Below are positions 1 through 5,441 of a stretch of 5,555 bases of DNA, piece by piece. Made by a program: the position numbers and the translations under genes. Every line of letters starts with the position of its first letter. Positions within the stretch are counted from its first letter, which is position 1. Source of the DNA: an uncultured Lachnobacterium sp. (GTDB taxonomy: Bacteria > Bacillota > Clostridia > Lachnospirales > Lachnospiraceae); assembly GCA_937889225.1 (NCBI GenBank), contig CALAST010000010.1, forward strand, positions 1 through 5,555, in the 5' to 3' direction. The notes beneath the pieces were generated by a model that saw nothing but the letters and a program-made list of their open reading frames with translations, did not search any database and was not told the origin of the DNA.

Positions 1-1079
1 CAAAATGTTTTCTGTTCATAATAACTGACTTCTATTTTCCAACGAAATGCGTATAGGAATAATGGAATATAGGGCATTCGGTCACTTCCTGTTTCATTCA
101 AAGGGGCTTTTTCCTGCCACGCACAAAATATCTGAAGTTGTTCCGGAAAAATCGTGCTGAAAAACAATCGTCTGGAAGCATTTTCTCTTTCACTGCTTGT
201 AACGCAGGCGAGTACTTCACGAGATTCGAATAGATTCGTTAACACTTTTCGTACTCCGATGTAATAGTCTCCGATTTTTTCTTCCGAAAGAGAAATATCT
301 TCCTTTATGGACAAACGCTTTCCGTATTTTGCAGGGCGTCCCCGTTTTCCTGTTTTTGGTGGTGCAAGGTCATACAAAACGGAATCGGCTCGTGCATTGC
401 AGATAATATCCAGATTCGCATATTCTTCTACAATGGATACTAAGTTCTGTTTCGCATACCAACTATCAAATAATAGAAGGACGTTTTTCTTTTCGGAAAA
501 CACCGGCATAACCTTTCGTACCATTTTGGCTGCAAGTTCTAACTTGGATTCCTGTTTGTTCCACATCCGATAACCGAGCGGTACAGACAAATAGGAAACA
601 GTTCCATTGTTCCATACGGGAACGCAAAGAAGAAGACTGACAAAGCAGTGTCCGTTGAGATAATTGGAACCGTTGTGTGCAGCATGGTCAAATAAAACAG
701 AAACCTGTTCAAATTTCTTACCGAATTTTGCAACCATAGTATCATCAATACAAAGAAATATTGGTTGAGAGGATAACGTATTCGGAATGAGTTTGAGAGC
801 CATGGAAGCGGTGACATTCATAAAGTTAGAATAATCCACTTTTGCATAGGAACAGGCATAATAAAAGGCATTCAAGGATTTTTCTGTAATTCTGGATAAA
901 AAATGTTTGTATAAAAAGCGAATAGAATCGGCAGATTCCATTGCCAATATGGAAAGCACAAGTAAAAACAGAGTTTCTATGGTTGGAGCAGAAAACGTTT
1001 TAAAATAAGCAAAAAAATAACGATAAAGTCTACCAATGATATTGTTTTGGTTGTATAATAAGTTTGACGTACGGAACAC
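1..1079 (-). CDS. IS4-family DDE transposase, C-terminus cut by the window edge
   Basis: This enzyme would cut and rejoin the ends of its own insertion sequence with an RNase H-like DDE active site. The frame is open from a GTG at 1079 to position 1, giving 359 residues with no stop. Residues are counted from that GTG. Visible motifs are CIDDTMVAKFG at about 110-120 (first catalytic Asp), LLFDSWYAK at about 202-210 (second Asp, D205) and YAFRWKIEVSYYEQK at 343-357. The last fits Y-(2)-R-(3)-E-(6)-K exactly, with E350 as the catalytic Glu. A basic insert, PKTGKRGRPAKYGKR, lies at about 241-255. An in-frame TAA lies 9 nt upstream of the GTG. The Shine-Dalgarno-like GAAAGAGG directly abuts or overlaps the GTG, so the true start is uncertain; the next in-frame ATG is near 938 and would remove conserved-looking sequence. 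No frameshift is seen. Whether the missing C-terminus is intact cannot be judged. Confidence 0.9.
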   Translation of the reverse strand, partial: MFRTSNLLYNQNNIIGRLYRYFFAYFKTFSAPTIETLFLLVLSILAMESADSIRFLYKHFLSRITEKSLNAFYYACSYAKVDYSNFMNVTASMALKLIPNTLSSQPIFLCIDDTMVAKFGKKFEQVSVLFDHAAHNGSNYLNGHCFVSLLLCVPVWNNGTVSYLSVPLGYRMWNKQESKLELAAKMVRKVMPVFSEKKNVLLLFDSWYAKQNLVSIVEEYANLDIICNARADSVLYDLAPPKTGKRGRPAKYGKRLSIKEDISLSEEKIGDYYIGVRKVLTNLFESREVLACVTSSERENASRRLFFSTIFPEQLQIFCAWQEKAPLNETGSDRMPYIPLFLYAFRWKIEVSYYEQKTF

Positions 1080-1136
1080 CTCTTTCGTTTATATTTGTTG
1101 GCAAACTTATTATACAAGAAAGGTGGTCTGTACGTT
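1051..1136. repeat. Interlocked inverted repeats over the transposase leader
   Basis: TTGTATAATAAGTTTG at 1051-1066 is the perfect 16-bp inverted complement of 1102-1117. A second, imperfect pair is offset from it: 1067-1086 (ACGTACGGAACACCTCTTTC) against 1118-1136 (GAAAGGTGGTCTGTACGTT). These share the ACGTAC, GA/TC, CACC/GGTG and TTTC/GAAA blocks. The order is A, B, A', B', so the two pairings cross each other instead of nesting. In the minus-strand transcript the B arm contains the Shine-Dalgarno-like sequence and the GTG start of the transposase. The repeats are read directly from the sequence; any regulatory role is inference. Confidence 0.85.
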
Positions 1137-1138
1137 AG
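1109..1138 (-). promoter_or_regulatory. Probable transposase promoter inside the IS end
   Basis: Read on the minus strand, a perfect TATAAT lies at 1114-1109. A weak -35-like CTAACG (3 of 6 consensus bases) lies at 1138-1133, with 18 nt between. Transcription would start near 1102, about 22 nt before the GTG at 1079. A transcript from this site would lack the two outer repeat arms at 1102-1136. The -10 match is strong and the -35 is poor, so this is a moderate call. Confidence 0.45.
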
Positions 1139-1208
1139 TTTTTTATTAAAAAAGTTGTAAAGTGGTGTAAATGTAATTTAACTTTAAAAAAGATTTTTAA
1201 TCATAATC

Positions 1209-1258
1209 ATTCAGAGTTTCATGCAACAGAGTGTATTACATGGAACTCTGAATTTTTT
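1209..1258 (+). terminator. Orphan intrinsic terminator
   Basis: Bases 1209-1223 pair with 1239-1253 in a 15-bp stem with a single T-G wobble and a 15-nt loop. Six T residues follow at 1253-1258. No plus-strand gene lies upstream in the window apart from sequence antisense to the transposase. It may once have served a gene now separated from it by the insertion sequence, or it may insulate the region from read-through out of the element. There is no T-run on the other strand, so it should act in the plus direction only. Confidence 0.7.
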
Positions 1259-1414
1259 ACGCAACAATCATATAAAAATAAATTGTTATCATTGATGGAA
1301 TGTATTGAAAATATTAGGTAACAGGAAAATATACAGTATTCATTAAAAGATATTTTTGTAATATTTTTATTTGCACATTAGCAATACAGATGCCTAGATA
1401 GAAACTCTAATGCT

Positions 1415-1447
1415 TACACCTGAATTATCATGAATAATTCAGGTGTA
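1415..1447. repeat. Perfect 14-bp hairpin with a 5-nt loop
   Basis: TACACCTGAATTAT at 1415-1428 is the exact inverted complement of ATAATTCAGGTGTA at 1434-1447, with the loop CATGA. It resembles a terminator stem, but neither strand has a T-run after it; the plus strand continues GGAAAAAGTTTTG. It could be an RNA hairpin of an unannotated small transcript, a protein-binding palindrome, or a relic of a lost gene's 3' end. Confidence 0.6.
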
Positions 1448-1728
1448 GGAAAAAGTTTTGTTATAAATATCCTTATGATGTATACTAAGAATCAATTATG
1501 GATAAAACTCTATTTTTTCTACTTTTGTTATTTTGGTTCCAAATTCGATATAAACCGGGATTGTTTTTTACTAAGTTTGTTGATTAATTAAACTAAACAG
1601 AGGTTTTTTTCTTACTTTTTACAGTAATTTTCATTTCAAAGCCGGCAGAACCAAGACATTTTCACGAAAGAAAGTCTATTCTTTATTTTCCTACAAAATT
1701 TTTACACTATCATCTTGTATGCAAATAC

Positions 1729-1757
1729 TTGAAATACTTGATATAAAATGTTAAAAT
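1729..1757 (+). promoter_or_regulatory. Probable vegetative promoter of the chemoreceptor gene
   Basis: TTGAAA at 1729-1734 and TAAAAT at 1752-1757 each match 5 of 6 consensus bases and are 17 nt apart. Transcription would start near 1764 and give a leader of about 67 nt. An alternative is TTGATA at 1738-1743 with a perfect TATAAT at 1763-1768, but its 19-nt spacer is long. I saw no SigD (motility sigma) type site. Confidence 0.5.
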
Positions 1758-1775
1758 TTTCCTATAATTTGAGAG

Positions 1776-1820
1776 AATAGACTGTCTAAAAAAGAATCCA
1801 GTCTATTGTGAGAAAAGGAG
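1776..1820 (+). promoter_or_regulatory. Leader hairpin and ribosome-binding site of the chemoreceptor gene
   Basis: AATAGACTG at 1776-1784 pairs perfectly with CAGTCTATT at 1799-1807 across a 14-nt loop, ending 7 nt before the Shine-Dalgarno AAGGAG at 1815-1820. The SD lies 10 nt before the ATG at 1831. No T-run follows the stem, so it is not a terminator. It may stabilise the transcript or tune translation. An ATG at 1824 is in another frame and is not used. Confidence 0.5.
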
Positions 1821-1830
1821 ATAATGTATA

Positions 1831-3834
1831 ATGAAAAAAAACGGAATATCAAGTAAAATTCAAACAAGAATAGGAAAAAGTGTTAGTATTATCTTCGTAC
1901 TTGTCGCTCTTATCGTCATACTCGTTACAAATTCTTCGATTACAGAAGCAAATGATACGGAATTAACACTGGAATCACAATCGGCAGCCCATCAGTTATC
2001 GGATTTTTTTAATCAGTATTGTTCTATAGCAGAAGCAATGACAACAAATCTTCAGATACAGGACTATCTGGATACAACAATGGTTTACGCAGATATTAGA
2101 GCGAATGGAAATTTTGAATCTATAATGAATACATTAAAAGGTATTCAGGTTCTCCATTCAGATACTATTCTGGCATCATGGATAGCTGATTCCGATGTAA
2201 GTGGACTTGTTATGTCAGATGGATATATCGCAGAAGAAGGTTGGCAAGTTTCCTCTCGACCATGGTATAAATGTACCGAAGTAAAACATACCATTCTAAC
2301 AGAGCCATATGAAGATGTAAATACAGGAAAGATGGTTTTAACAGTAGCAACACCAATATACAATAGTACCGGAAAATTACTGGGTGTTGCAGGTTTAGAC
2401 ATTTTATTAGATGATATTATTGATATTATGGGTGATTATGTAATTGGTGAAAGTGGTTATGTAATGTTACTTTCTTCCGAAGGAATGTATATCTATCATC
2501 CTTCCTCAAAATATATTAATACCTATATCTCTGATATGGATATTTCAAAAGAAGTCATCGATGCTGTACTCAATAAACAAGAAATGTTTACCAAATACAA
2601 AGTAGATGGTGAACCTAAATTTGGTTATGTAACTACCATAGGTGATACAGGCTATGTAGTTATCAGTTGTATTACAAGTATGGAATATTATCAAAGTATA
2701 TTTATGATTGGAACTATGTTAATTGCTATCTTTGCAATTGGAATGGTTGTAATTTTTATCAGTATGAGAAAAGCAGCTGCACAGATTACAAAACCATTAG
2801 AAATGTTAAATGAGACAGCACAGCAACTTGCAGAGGGCAATCTTCAAGTAGAATTAAATGTAACATCCGATGATGAAATTGGAGAACTGGCAGATTCGAT
2901 TGGAAAAACAGTAACAAGATTAAAGGAATATATTAACTACATTGATGAAATTTCAGATGTTTTAGGTAAAATTGCAGATGGTAAATTACGCATTAATTTG
3001 AAATACAGTTATGCAGGTGAATTTGGAAAAGTAAAAGATGCATTAATTCATATTTCAGAATCCATGATTGGAGTTATGAAAAATATCAATAGCACTTCTC
3101 AACAAGTAGGTGCAGGTTCTGATGAATTGGCACGAGCAGCACAAAGTTTAGCAGAAGGTGCAGAATCCCAGTCTGTAGCTGTGGAAGAATTACTGGCAAC
3201 AGCAATTACCGTAGCACAACAAGTAGAAGAAAATAAGAATGATGCAAAACAATCAGCTATTCACACCAATGAAGTTACTACCATGATGGAAGAAAGTCAG
3301 CAACAAATGAATCGTATGCGTGAAGCTATGAATAATATTCAGGAAGCTTCTAATAAAGTAGTCGGAATCATTAAAACGATTGAAGATATTGCATCTCAAA
3401 CAAATCTTTTATCTTTGAATGCCTCGATTGAAGCAGCCCGTGCAGGTGATATTGGAAAAGGATTTGCCGTTGTAGCCGGCGAAATTGGTAATCTTGCAAA
3501 TGAAAGTGCTCGTGCTGTAAACACTACCCGTGATTTAATCAGTGTATCTCTTGATGAAATTAAGAAAGGAAATGCATTGGTTGATGATGTAGTAAAATCT
3601 TTAAGTGAGGCTGTAACTAAGATAGATGAAGTAAATGGAATGATTCAGAAAACAGCAGAAAATGCAGTAACACAGATGCAGAGCATGAATCAGATTAAAA
3701 ATGGTGTAGATGAAATGTCACATGGAATTCAAGATAATTCTGCAATGGCAGAAGAAACTTCAGCAACTAGTGAACAATTAGCAGCACAAGTAATTACCTT
3801 AAATGAACTAGTTGGTAAGTTTGAATTAAACTAA
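1831..3834 (+). CDS. Methyl-accepting chemotaxis protein with dCache sensor domain
   Basis: A membrane chemoreceptor that senses an extracellular ligand and controls CheA through CheW. It is 667 residues long, starting at an ATG with a good AAGGAG ribosome-binding site. A short N-terminal tail is followed by TM1 at about 17-34. The extracellular sensor spans about 36-285, and TM2 lies at about 289-312. A HAMP domain spans about 312-366 (P322, DEIGELADSI at 348-357). A second HAMP-like helical segment at about 372-415 contains GEFGKVKDAL. The cytoplasmic signalling hairpin spans about 425-660, with its tip TNLLSLNASIEAARAG at 524-539. SAMAEETSAT at 637-646 fits the methylation-site pattern. 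There is no C-terminal pentapeptide tether for CheR/CheB. The sensor carries RPWY at 143-146, PYED at 159-162 and GLD at 188-190. This resembles the amino-acid-binding dCache motif, but a Trp (W138) stands where a Tyr is usual, so the ligand is uncertain. It appears monocistronic and intact. Confidence 0.96.
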   Translation: MKKNGISSKIQTRIGKSVSIIFVLVALIVILVTNSSITEANDTELTLESQSAAHQLSDFFNQYCSIAEAMTTNLQIQDYLDTTMVYADIRANGNFESIMNTLKGIQVLHSDTILASWIADSDVSGLVMSDGYIAEEGWQVSSRPWYKCTEVKHTILTEPYEDVNTGKMVLTVATPIYNSTGKLLGVAGLDILLDDIIDIMGDYVIGESGYVMLLSSEGMYIYHPSSKYINTYISDMDISKEVIDAVLNKQEMFTKYKVDGEPKFGYVTTIGDTGYVVISCITSMEYYQSIFMIGTMLIAIFAIGMVVIFISMRKAAAQITKPLEMLNETAQQLAEGNLQVELNVTSDDEIGELADSIGKTVTRLKEYINYIDEISDVLGKIADGKLRINLKYSYAGEFGKVKDALIHISESMIGVMKNINSTSQQVGAGSDELARAAQSLAEGAESQSVAVEELLATAITVAQQVEENKNDAKQSAIHTNEVTTMMEESQQQMNRMREAMNNIQEASNKVVGIIKTIEDIASQTNLLSLNASIEAARAGDIGKGFAVVAGEIGNLANESARAVNTTRDLISVSLDEIKKGNALVDDVVKSLSEAVTKIDEVNGMIQKTAENAVTQMQSMNQIKNGVDEMSHGIQDNSAMAEETSATSEQLAAQVITLNELVGKFELN

Positions 3835-3864
3835 TTATAAAAATTTACAATAACTTTATACTAT

Positions 3865-3883
3865 AAAAAATAATCCATTTTTT
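3865..3883 (+). terminator. Weak A/T hairpin after the chemoreceptor gene
   Basis: AAAAAAT at 3865-3871 pairs with ATTTTTT at 3877-3883 around a 5-nt loop, 30 nt after the stop codon. The stem has no G-C pairs, so it is a poor intrinsic terminator. It is the only candidate between the chemoreceptor gene and the tmcAL remnant. If it is inactive, transcription would run on to the strong terminator at 4235-4276. Confidence 0.25.
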
Positions 3884-3957
3884 ACACTTATCTGTCTTTA
3901 CTAAAGGCAAGAAAACAAAGCAGTTGTTCGAAATAACCCCTGCCGAAAAGTGATCAC

Positions 3958-4239
3958 ATGAAGGTAATTAAAATCATTGCAGAATACAATCCTTTTCACA
4001 AAGGACATGAATATCAGATACAGCAATTAAAAAACTTACCGGTGTAGATTATGTCATTATTTCCATGAAAGGAAATTTTTTACAAAGAGGCATACCCTGC
4101 ACTCTGCGACAAATTTACGTGTACAGAAATGGCACTACGTTGTGGTGCAGATTTGGTATTAGAACTACCAACGATATGGACTACCAGTTCTGCAGAATAT
4201 TTCGCTCAGGGAAGTATTCGTCTTCTCTTACTACTATAG
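3958..4239 (+). pseudogene. tmcAL: tmcAL remnant: tRNA(Met) cytidine acetate ligase, frameshifted and truncated
   Basis: The intact enzyme (formerly DUF795, YlbM) activates acetate with ATP to make N4-acetylcytidine at the wobble base of elongator tRNA-Met; family members are about 400 residues. Here only about 93 codons remain. The first frame reads MKVIKIIAEYNPFHKGHEYQ, including the nucleotidyltransferase HxGH motif as HKGH at 14-17, but stops at a TAG at 4045-4047. One extra A in the A-run at about 4029-4034 would restore LTGVDYVIISMKGNFLQRG. An extra C near 4092-4094 (ATACCCTGC for ATACCTGC) then returns the sequence to the first frame. That frame gives ALCDKFTCTEMALRCGADLV, then LELP and a Ser/Ala-Glu-Tyr-Phe stretch, and ends at TAG 4237-4239 after a run of Leu codons. 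The rest of the gene is absent and a terminator stem begins at this point. No good Shine-Dalgarno precedes the ATG. Recognition of the family is strong; loss of function is inferred. Confidence 0.9.
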
Positions 4240-4276
4240 CTGTCGAAATTATTATTACAAATCGACAGCTATATTT
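4235..4276 (+). terminator. Intrinsic terminator after the tmcAL remnant
   Basis: TATAGCTGTCGA at 4235-4246 pairs perfectly with TCGACAGCTATA at 4262-4273 across a 15-nt loop, followed by TTTTATTCT. The TAG ending the remnant lies inside the left arm, so the deletion that removed the rest of tmcAL probably joined the fragment to a terminator already present downstream. The minus-strand side has no T-run, so termination of the convergent PAS gene here would be weak. Confidence 0.8.
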
Positions 4277-4301
4277 TATTCTAATTGCTTTATATCTATT
4301 T

Positions 4302-4886
4302 TTACCATAAATTATATAATTTCATCGTTTCTCTATCACGATATTCATGTTTTTCATAATAGCCTATCAGCTTCCCTTTTTCACGCAAAGTAACCATATA
4401 AACATCTTTCTTTTGTTTCTTATCATAAAAGGTATAAACCATATTATGACTTTCATCTGCTGAAAACCACTCTACAACTTCCTGTATTTTTTCTACTGAT
4501 TTTTCATTGTGACATTCTAAAATACTTTTTCCTATTAACTTATCGCCACTACTTTTTTCATAGCTTTCTATTGCTGATGGGTTCATGTAAATAATCTCAT
4601 GTTTCAGATTGCAAATCACAACTGCACTTCTGTCTTGGTCTATGATACTTCTGTAAAAACTGACATAGCTTTTAAACAGGACTTCTTTTTCATTTTCCAT
4701 ACGTTTCTGAAGTTTTGATTTCTTTCCACGATAGTAATTTACAATTTCATCTGCCGGAATCCAAATATCCGCTTCGTAAATTTTATCTAATACTGCGTCT
4801 ATAATCTGTTCATCTGCTTTCGCATTGGGAAGTTTCTCATGTTCTTTTACATATTTTTTGTATTCTTCATAAGTCCAACTATTAAT
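4302..4886 (-). CDS. PAS-domain protein, probable non-canonical ATT start (ATG-initiated core 4302-4700)
   Basis: A small cytoplasmic protein with one PAS sensor domain and no visible output domain, so it may act by binding a partner or ligand. From an ATT at 4886 it is 194 residues. An N-terminal helical part at 1-62 contains NSWTYEEYKKYVKEHEK and IYEADIWIPADEIVNYYRGK. A charged helix at about 55-80 follows, then the PAS domain at about 80-182 with AVVICNLKHEIIYMNPSA at 88-105 and GKSILECHNEKS at 119-130. The CH-x-x-KS stretch resembles the PAS domain of DUF438 proteins. The only in-frame ATG is at 4700 (residue 63); it has no nearby Shine-Dalgarno and would delete the well-formed N-terminal part. 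AAAGGGA at 4897-4891 lies 4 nt before the ATT. So either ATT is used, or the original ATG was lost. The gene is 9 nt downstream of the broken gene at 4896-5441 and in the same frame. Confidence 0.7.
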   Translation of the reverse strand: MNSWTYEEYKKYVKEHEKLPNAKADEQIIDAVLDKIYEADIWIPADEIVNYYRGKKSKLQKRMENEKEVLFKSYVSFYRSIIDQDRSAVVICNLKHEIIYMNPSAIESYEKSSGDKLIGKSILECHNEKSVEKIQEVVEWFSADESHNMVYTFYDKKQKKDVYMVTLREKGKLIGYYEKHEYRDRETMKLYNLW

Positions 4887-4890
4887 TTTA

Positions 4891-4897
4891 TCCCTTT
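4891..4897 (-). promoter_or_regulatory. Ribosome-binding site supporting the ATT start of the PAS gene
   Basis: AAAGGGA overlaps the TAA stop of the preceding gene and lies 4 nt from the ATT at 4886-4884. No in-frame ATG, GTG or TTG occurs between the TAA at 4898-4896 and the ATG at 4700. This site is therefore the main evidence that translation was meant to begin here. Confidence 0.5.
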
Positions 4898-5441
4898 ATT
4901 TCATCTTCAGATTGGAAAATTTCTTATTCATTTGTAAAAATTTTCCATCTACTATTTTATGTCTCTTTGTTTTCTTTTTTGACATCTCATACTCCATATC
5001 TTCATTTTCTTCAAAGTCTTCGTAATCTCCATAATATAATCTTACTTTTTCTTCAAATGGAAGTTCTGAATCAATAGCAACATCTTCCCATATCGTACCA
5101 TACGCAGCTCCATCACTTGTATATGCTGCAATAAAGGAAAAACGGTCATCACAATCCGAATACAATACTTCATATAATTTTTGTTTCTTTTTCTCTGCTT
5201 TTAAATGCTTTTGACGGATACGTTGTTCTTCCCCTCGTTTTACTGCATCCAAATATTCTTGTGTAAATACCACACCGATTTCCTGCAAATCGTTTAACGC
5301 ACAAGTTGTGTCTACTTTAAATCATTTTTTATAATTTTTTACCATTTTCTTTGGACTTCCCTCGTAGGTGGTAAGCCATTGTTTTGCTTTGCGTAATCTC
5401 TGTTCTTTTCTTTGTTGTTTATTTAATTTCTTTTTTGCCAT
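4896..5441 (-). pseudogene. Lysine-rich hypothetical protein gene split by an in-frame TGA
   Basis: The frame starts at an ATG at 5441 with a good Shine-Dalgarno (AAGGA at 5455-5451, 9 nt spacing). It reads MAKKKLNKQQRKEQRLRKAK, then a stretch with TTYEGSPKKMVKNYKK, and hits TGA at 5324-5322 after 39 codons. The same frame continues at once with FKVDTTCALNDLQEIGVVF and stays open to TAA at 4898-4896. Read through, it would be 181 residues. The second part contains EYLDAVKRGEEQRIRQKHLK, then SFIAAYTSDGAAYGTIWED at about 101-119 and an acidic stretch (EDFEENEDMEYE), ending in a basic tail. A TTG at 5288 could start a 130-residue product, but it has no Shine-Dalgarno and would drop the FKVDTTCALND segment that continues the first part. 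I recall similar small proteins of unknown function in Clostridia; I cannot assign a role. A mutated CGA (Arg) is the simplest origin of the TGA. Sequencing error and recoding are alternatives. Confidence 0.75.

Larger units (their letters stand above)
1..1136 (-). mobile_element. IS4-type insertion sequence, one end only, cut by the left edge of the window
   Basis: A DDE transposase gene runs off the left edge, and its 5' leader sits in a repeat-rich stretch at 1051-1136. Together these look like one terminus of an insertion sequence. The element's other end is outside the window, so the terminal inverted repeat and target duplication cannot be matched. The right boundary is therefore only estimated, somewhere near 1117-1140. 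Transposase transcription points away from the chemoreceptor gene at 1831. An orphan transcription terminator at 1209-1258 lies just outside the proposed end, as expected if the element landed between an older gene and its terminator. The family call rests on the YREK signature in the protein. The exact IS name is not recognised. Confidence 0.75.
1137..1830. other. Gene-free stretch between the IS end and the chemoreceptor gene
   Basis: About 690 very AT-rich bases contain no open frame with a plausible start, ribosome-binding site and recognisable product. The stretch holds the orphan terminator at 1209-1258, the perfect hairpin at 1415-1447 and, near its right end, the promoter and leader of the chemoreceptor gene. 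The rest, notably 1260-1400 and 1450-1720, shows nothing I can name. A short stretch at 1640-1665 is less AT-rich than its surroundings. I compared the leader by eye with the cyclic-di-GMP riboswitch pattern that often precedes chemoreceptor genes in Clostridia and saw no match. Confidence 0.6.

Noticed and set aside
307..573. Open plus-strand frame of 88 codons
   Set aside because: It is antisense to the well-supported transposase frame, which carries all the recognised motifs. No family resemblance or ribosome-binding site.
539..817. Open minus-strand frame of 92 codons inside the transposase gene
   Set aside because: It is a shifted frame over the same DNA. The D-D-E and YREK motifs are all in the other frame.
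1496..1634. Minus-strand pieces at 1634-1593 (MKITVKSKKKTSV) and about 1567-1496 (TIPVYIEFGTKITKV) that look faintly protein-like
   Set aside because: They lie in different frames, are broken by several stops and have no ribosome-binding site. I could not name a family, so a gene remnant is not supported.
1620..1830. Possible cyclic-di-GMP riboswitch before the chemoreceptor gene
   Set aside because: These are common before clostridial chemoreceptor genes, but the conserved GEMM-type core was not found by eye. The only leader structure is a simple 9-bp hairpin.
2145..2402. Open minus-strand frame of 85 codons inside the chemoreceptor gene
   Set aside because: Antisense to the dCache coding region, with no independent support.
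4065..4310. Open plus-strand frame of 81 codons starting MKGNFLQRG
   Set aside because: Its first residues are the middle part of the tmcAL remnant. After the extra C near 4092-4094 it runs out of frame, crosses the terminator and carries nonsense sequence, so it is not a separate gene.
5322..5324. UGA recoded as selenocysteine or tryptophan
   Set aside because: No selenocysteine insertion hairpin is apparent right after the UGA. Trp is encoded by TGG in the neighbouring genes, and the context suggests a basic residue, so a nonsense mutation or read error is simpler.
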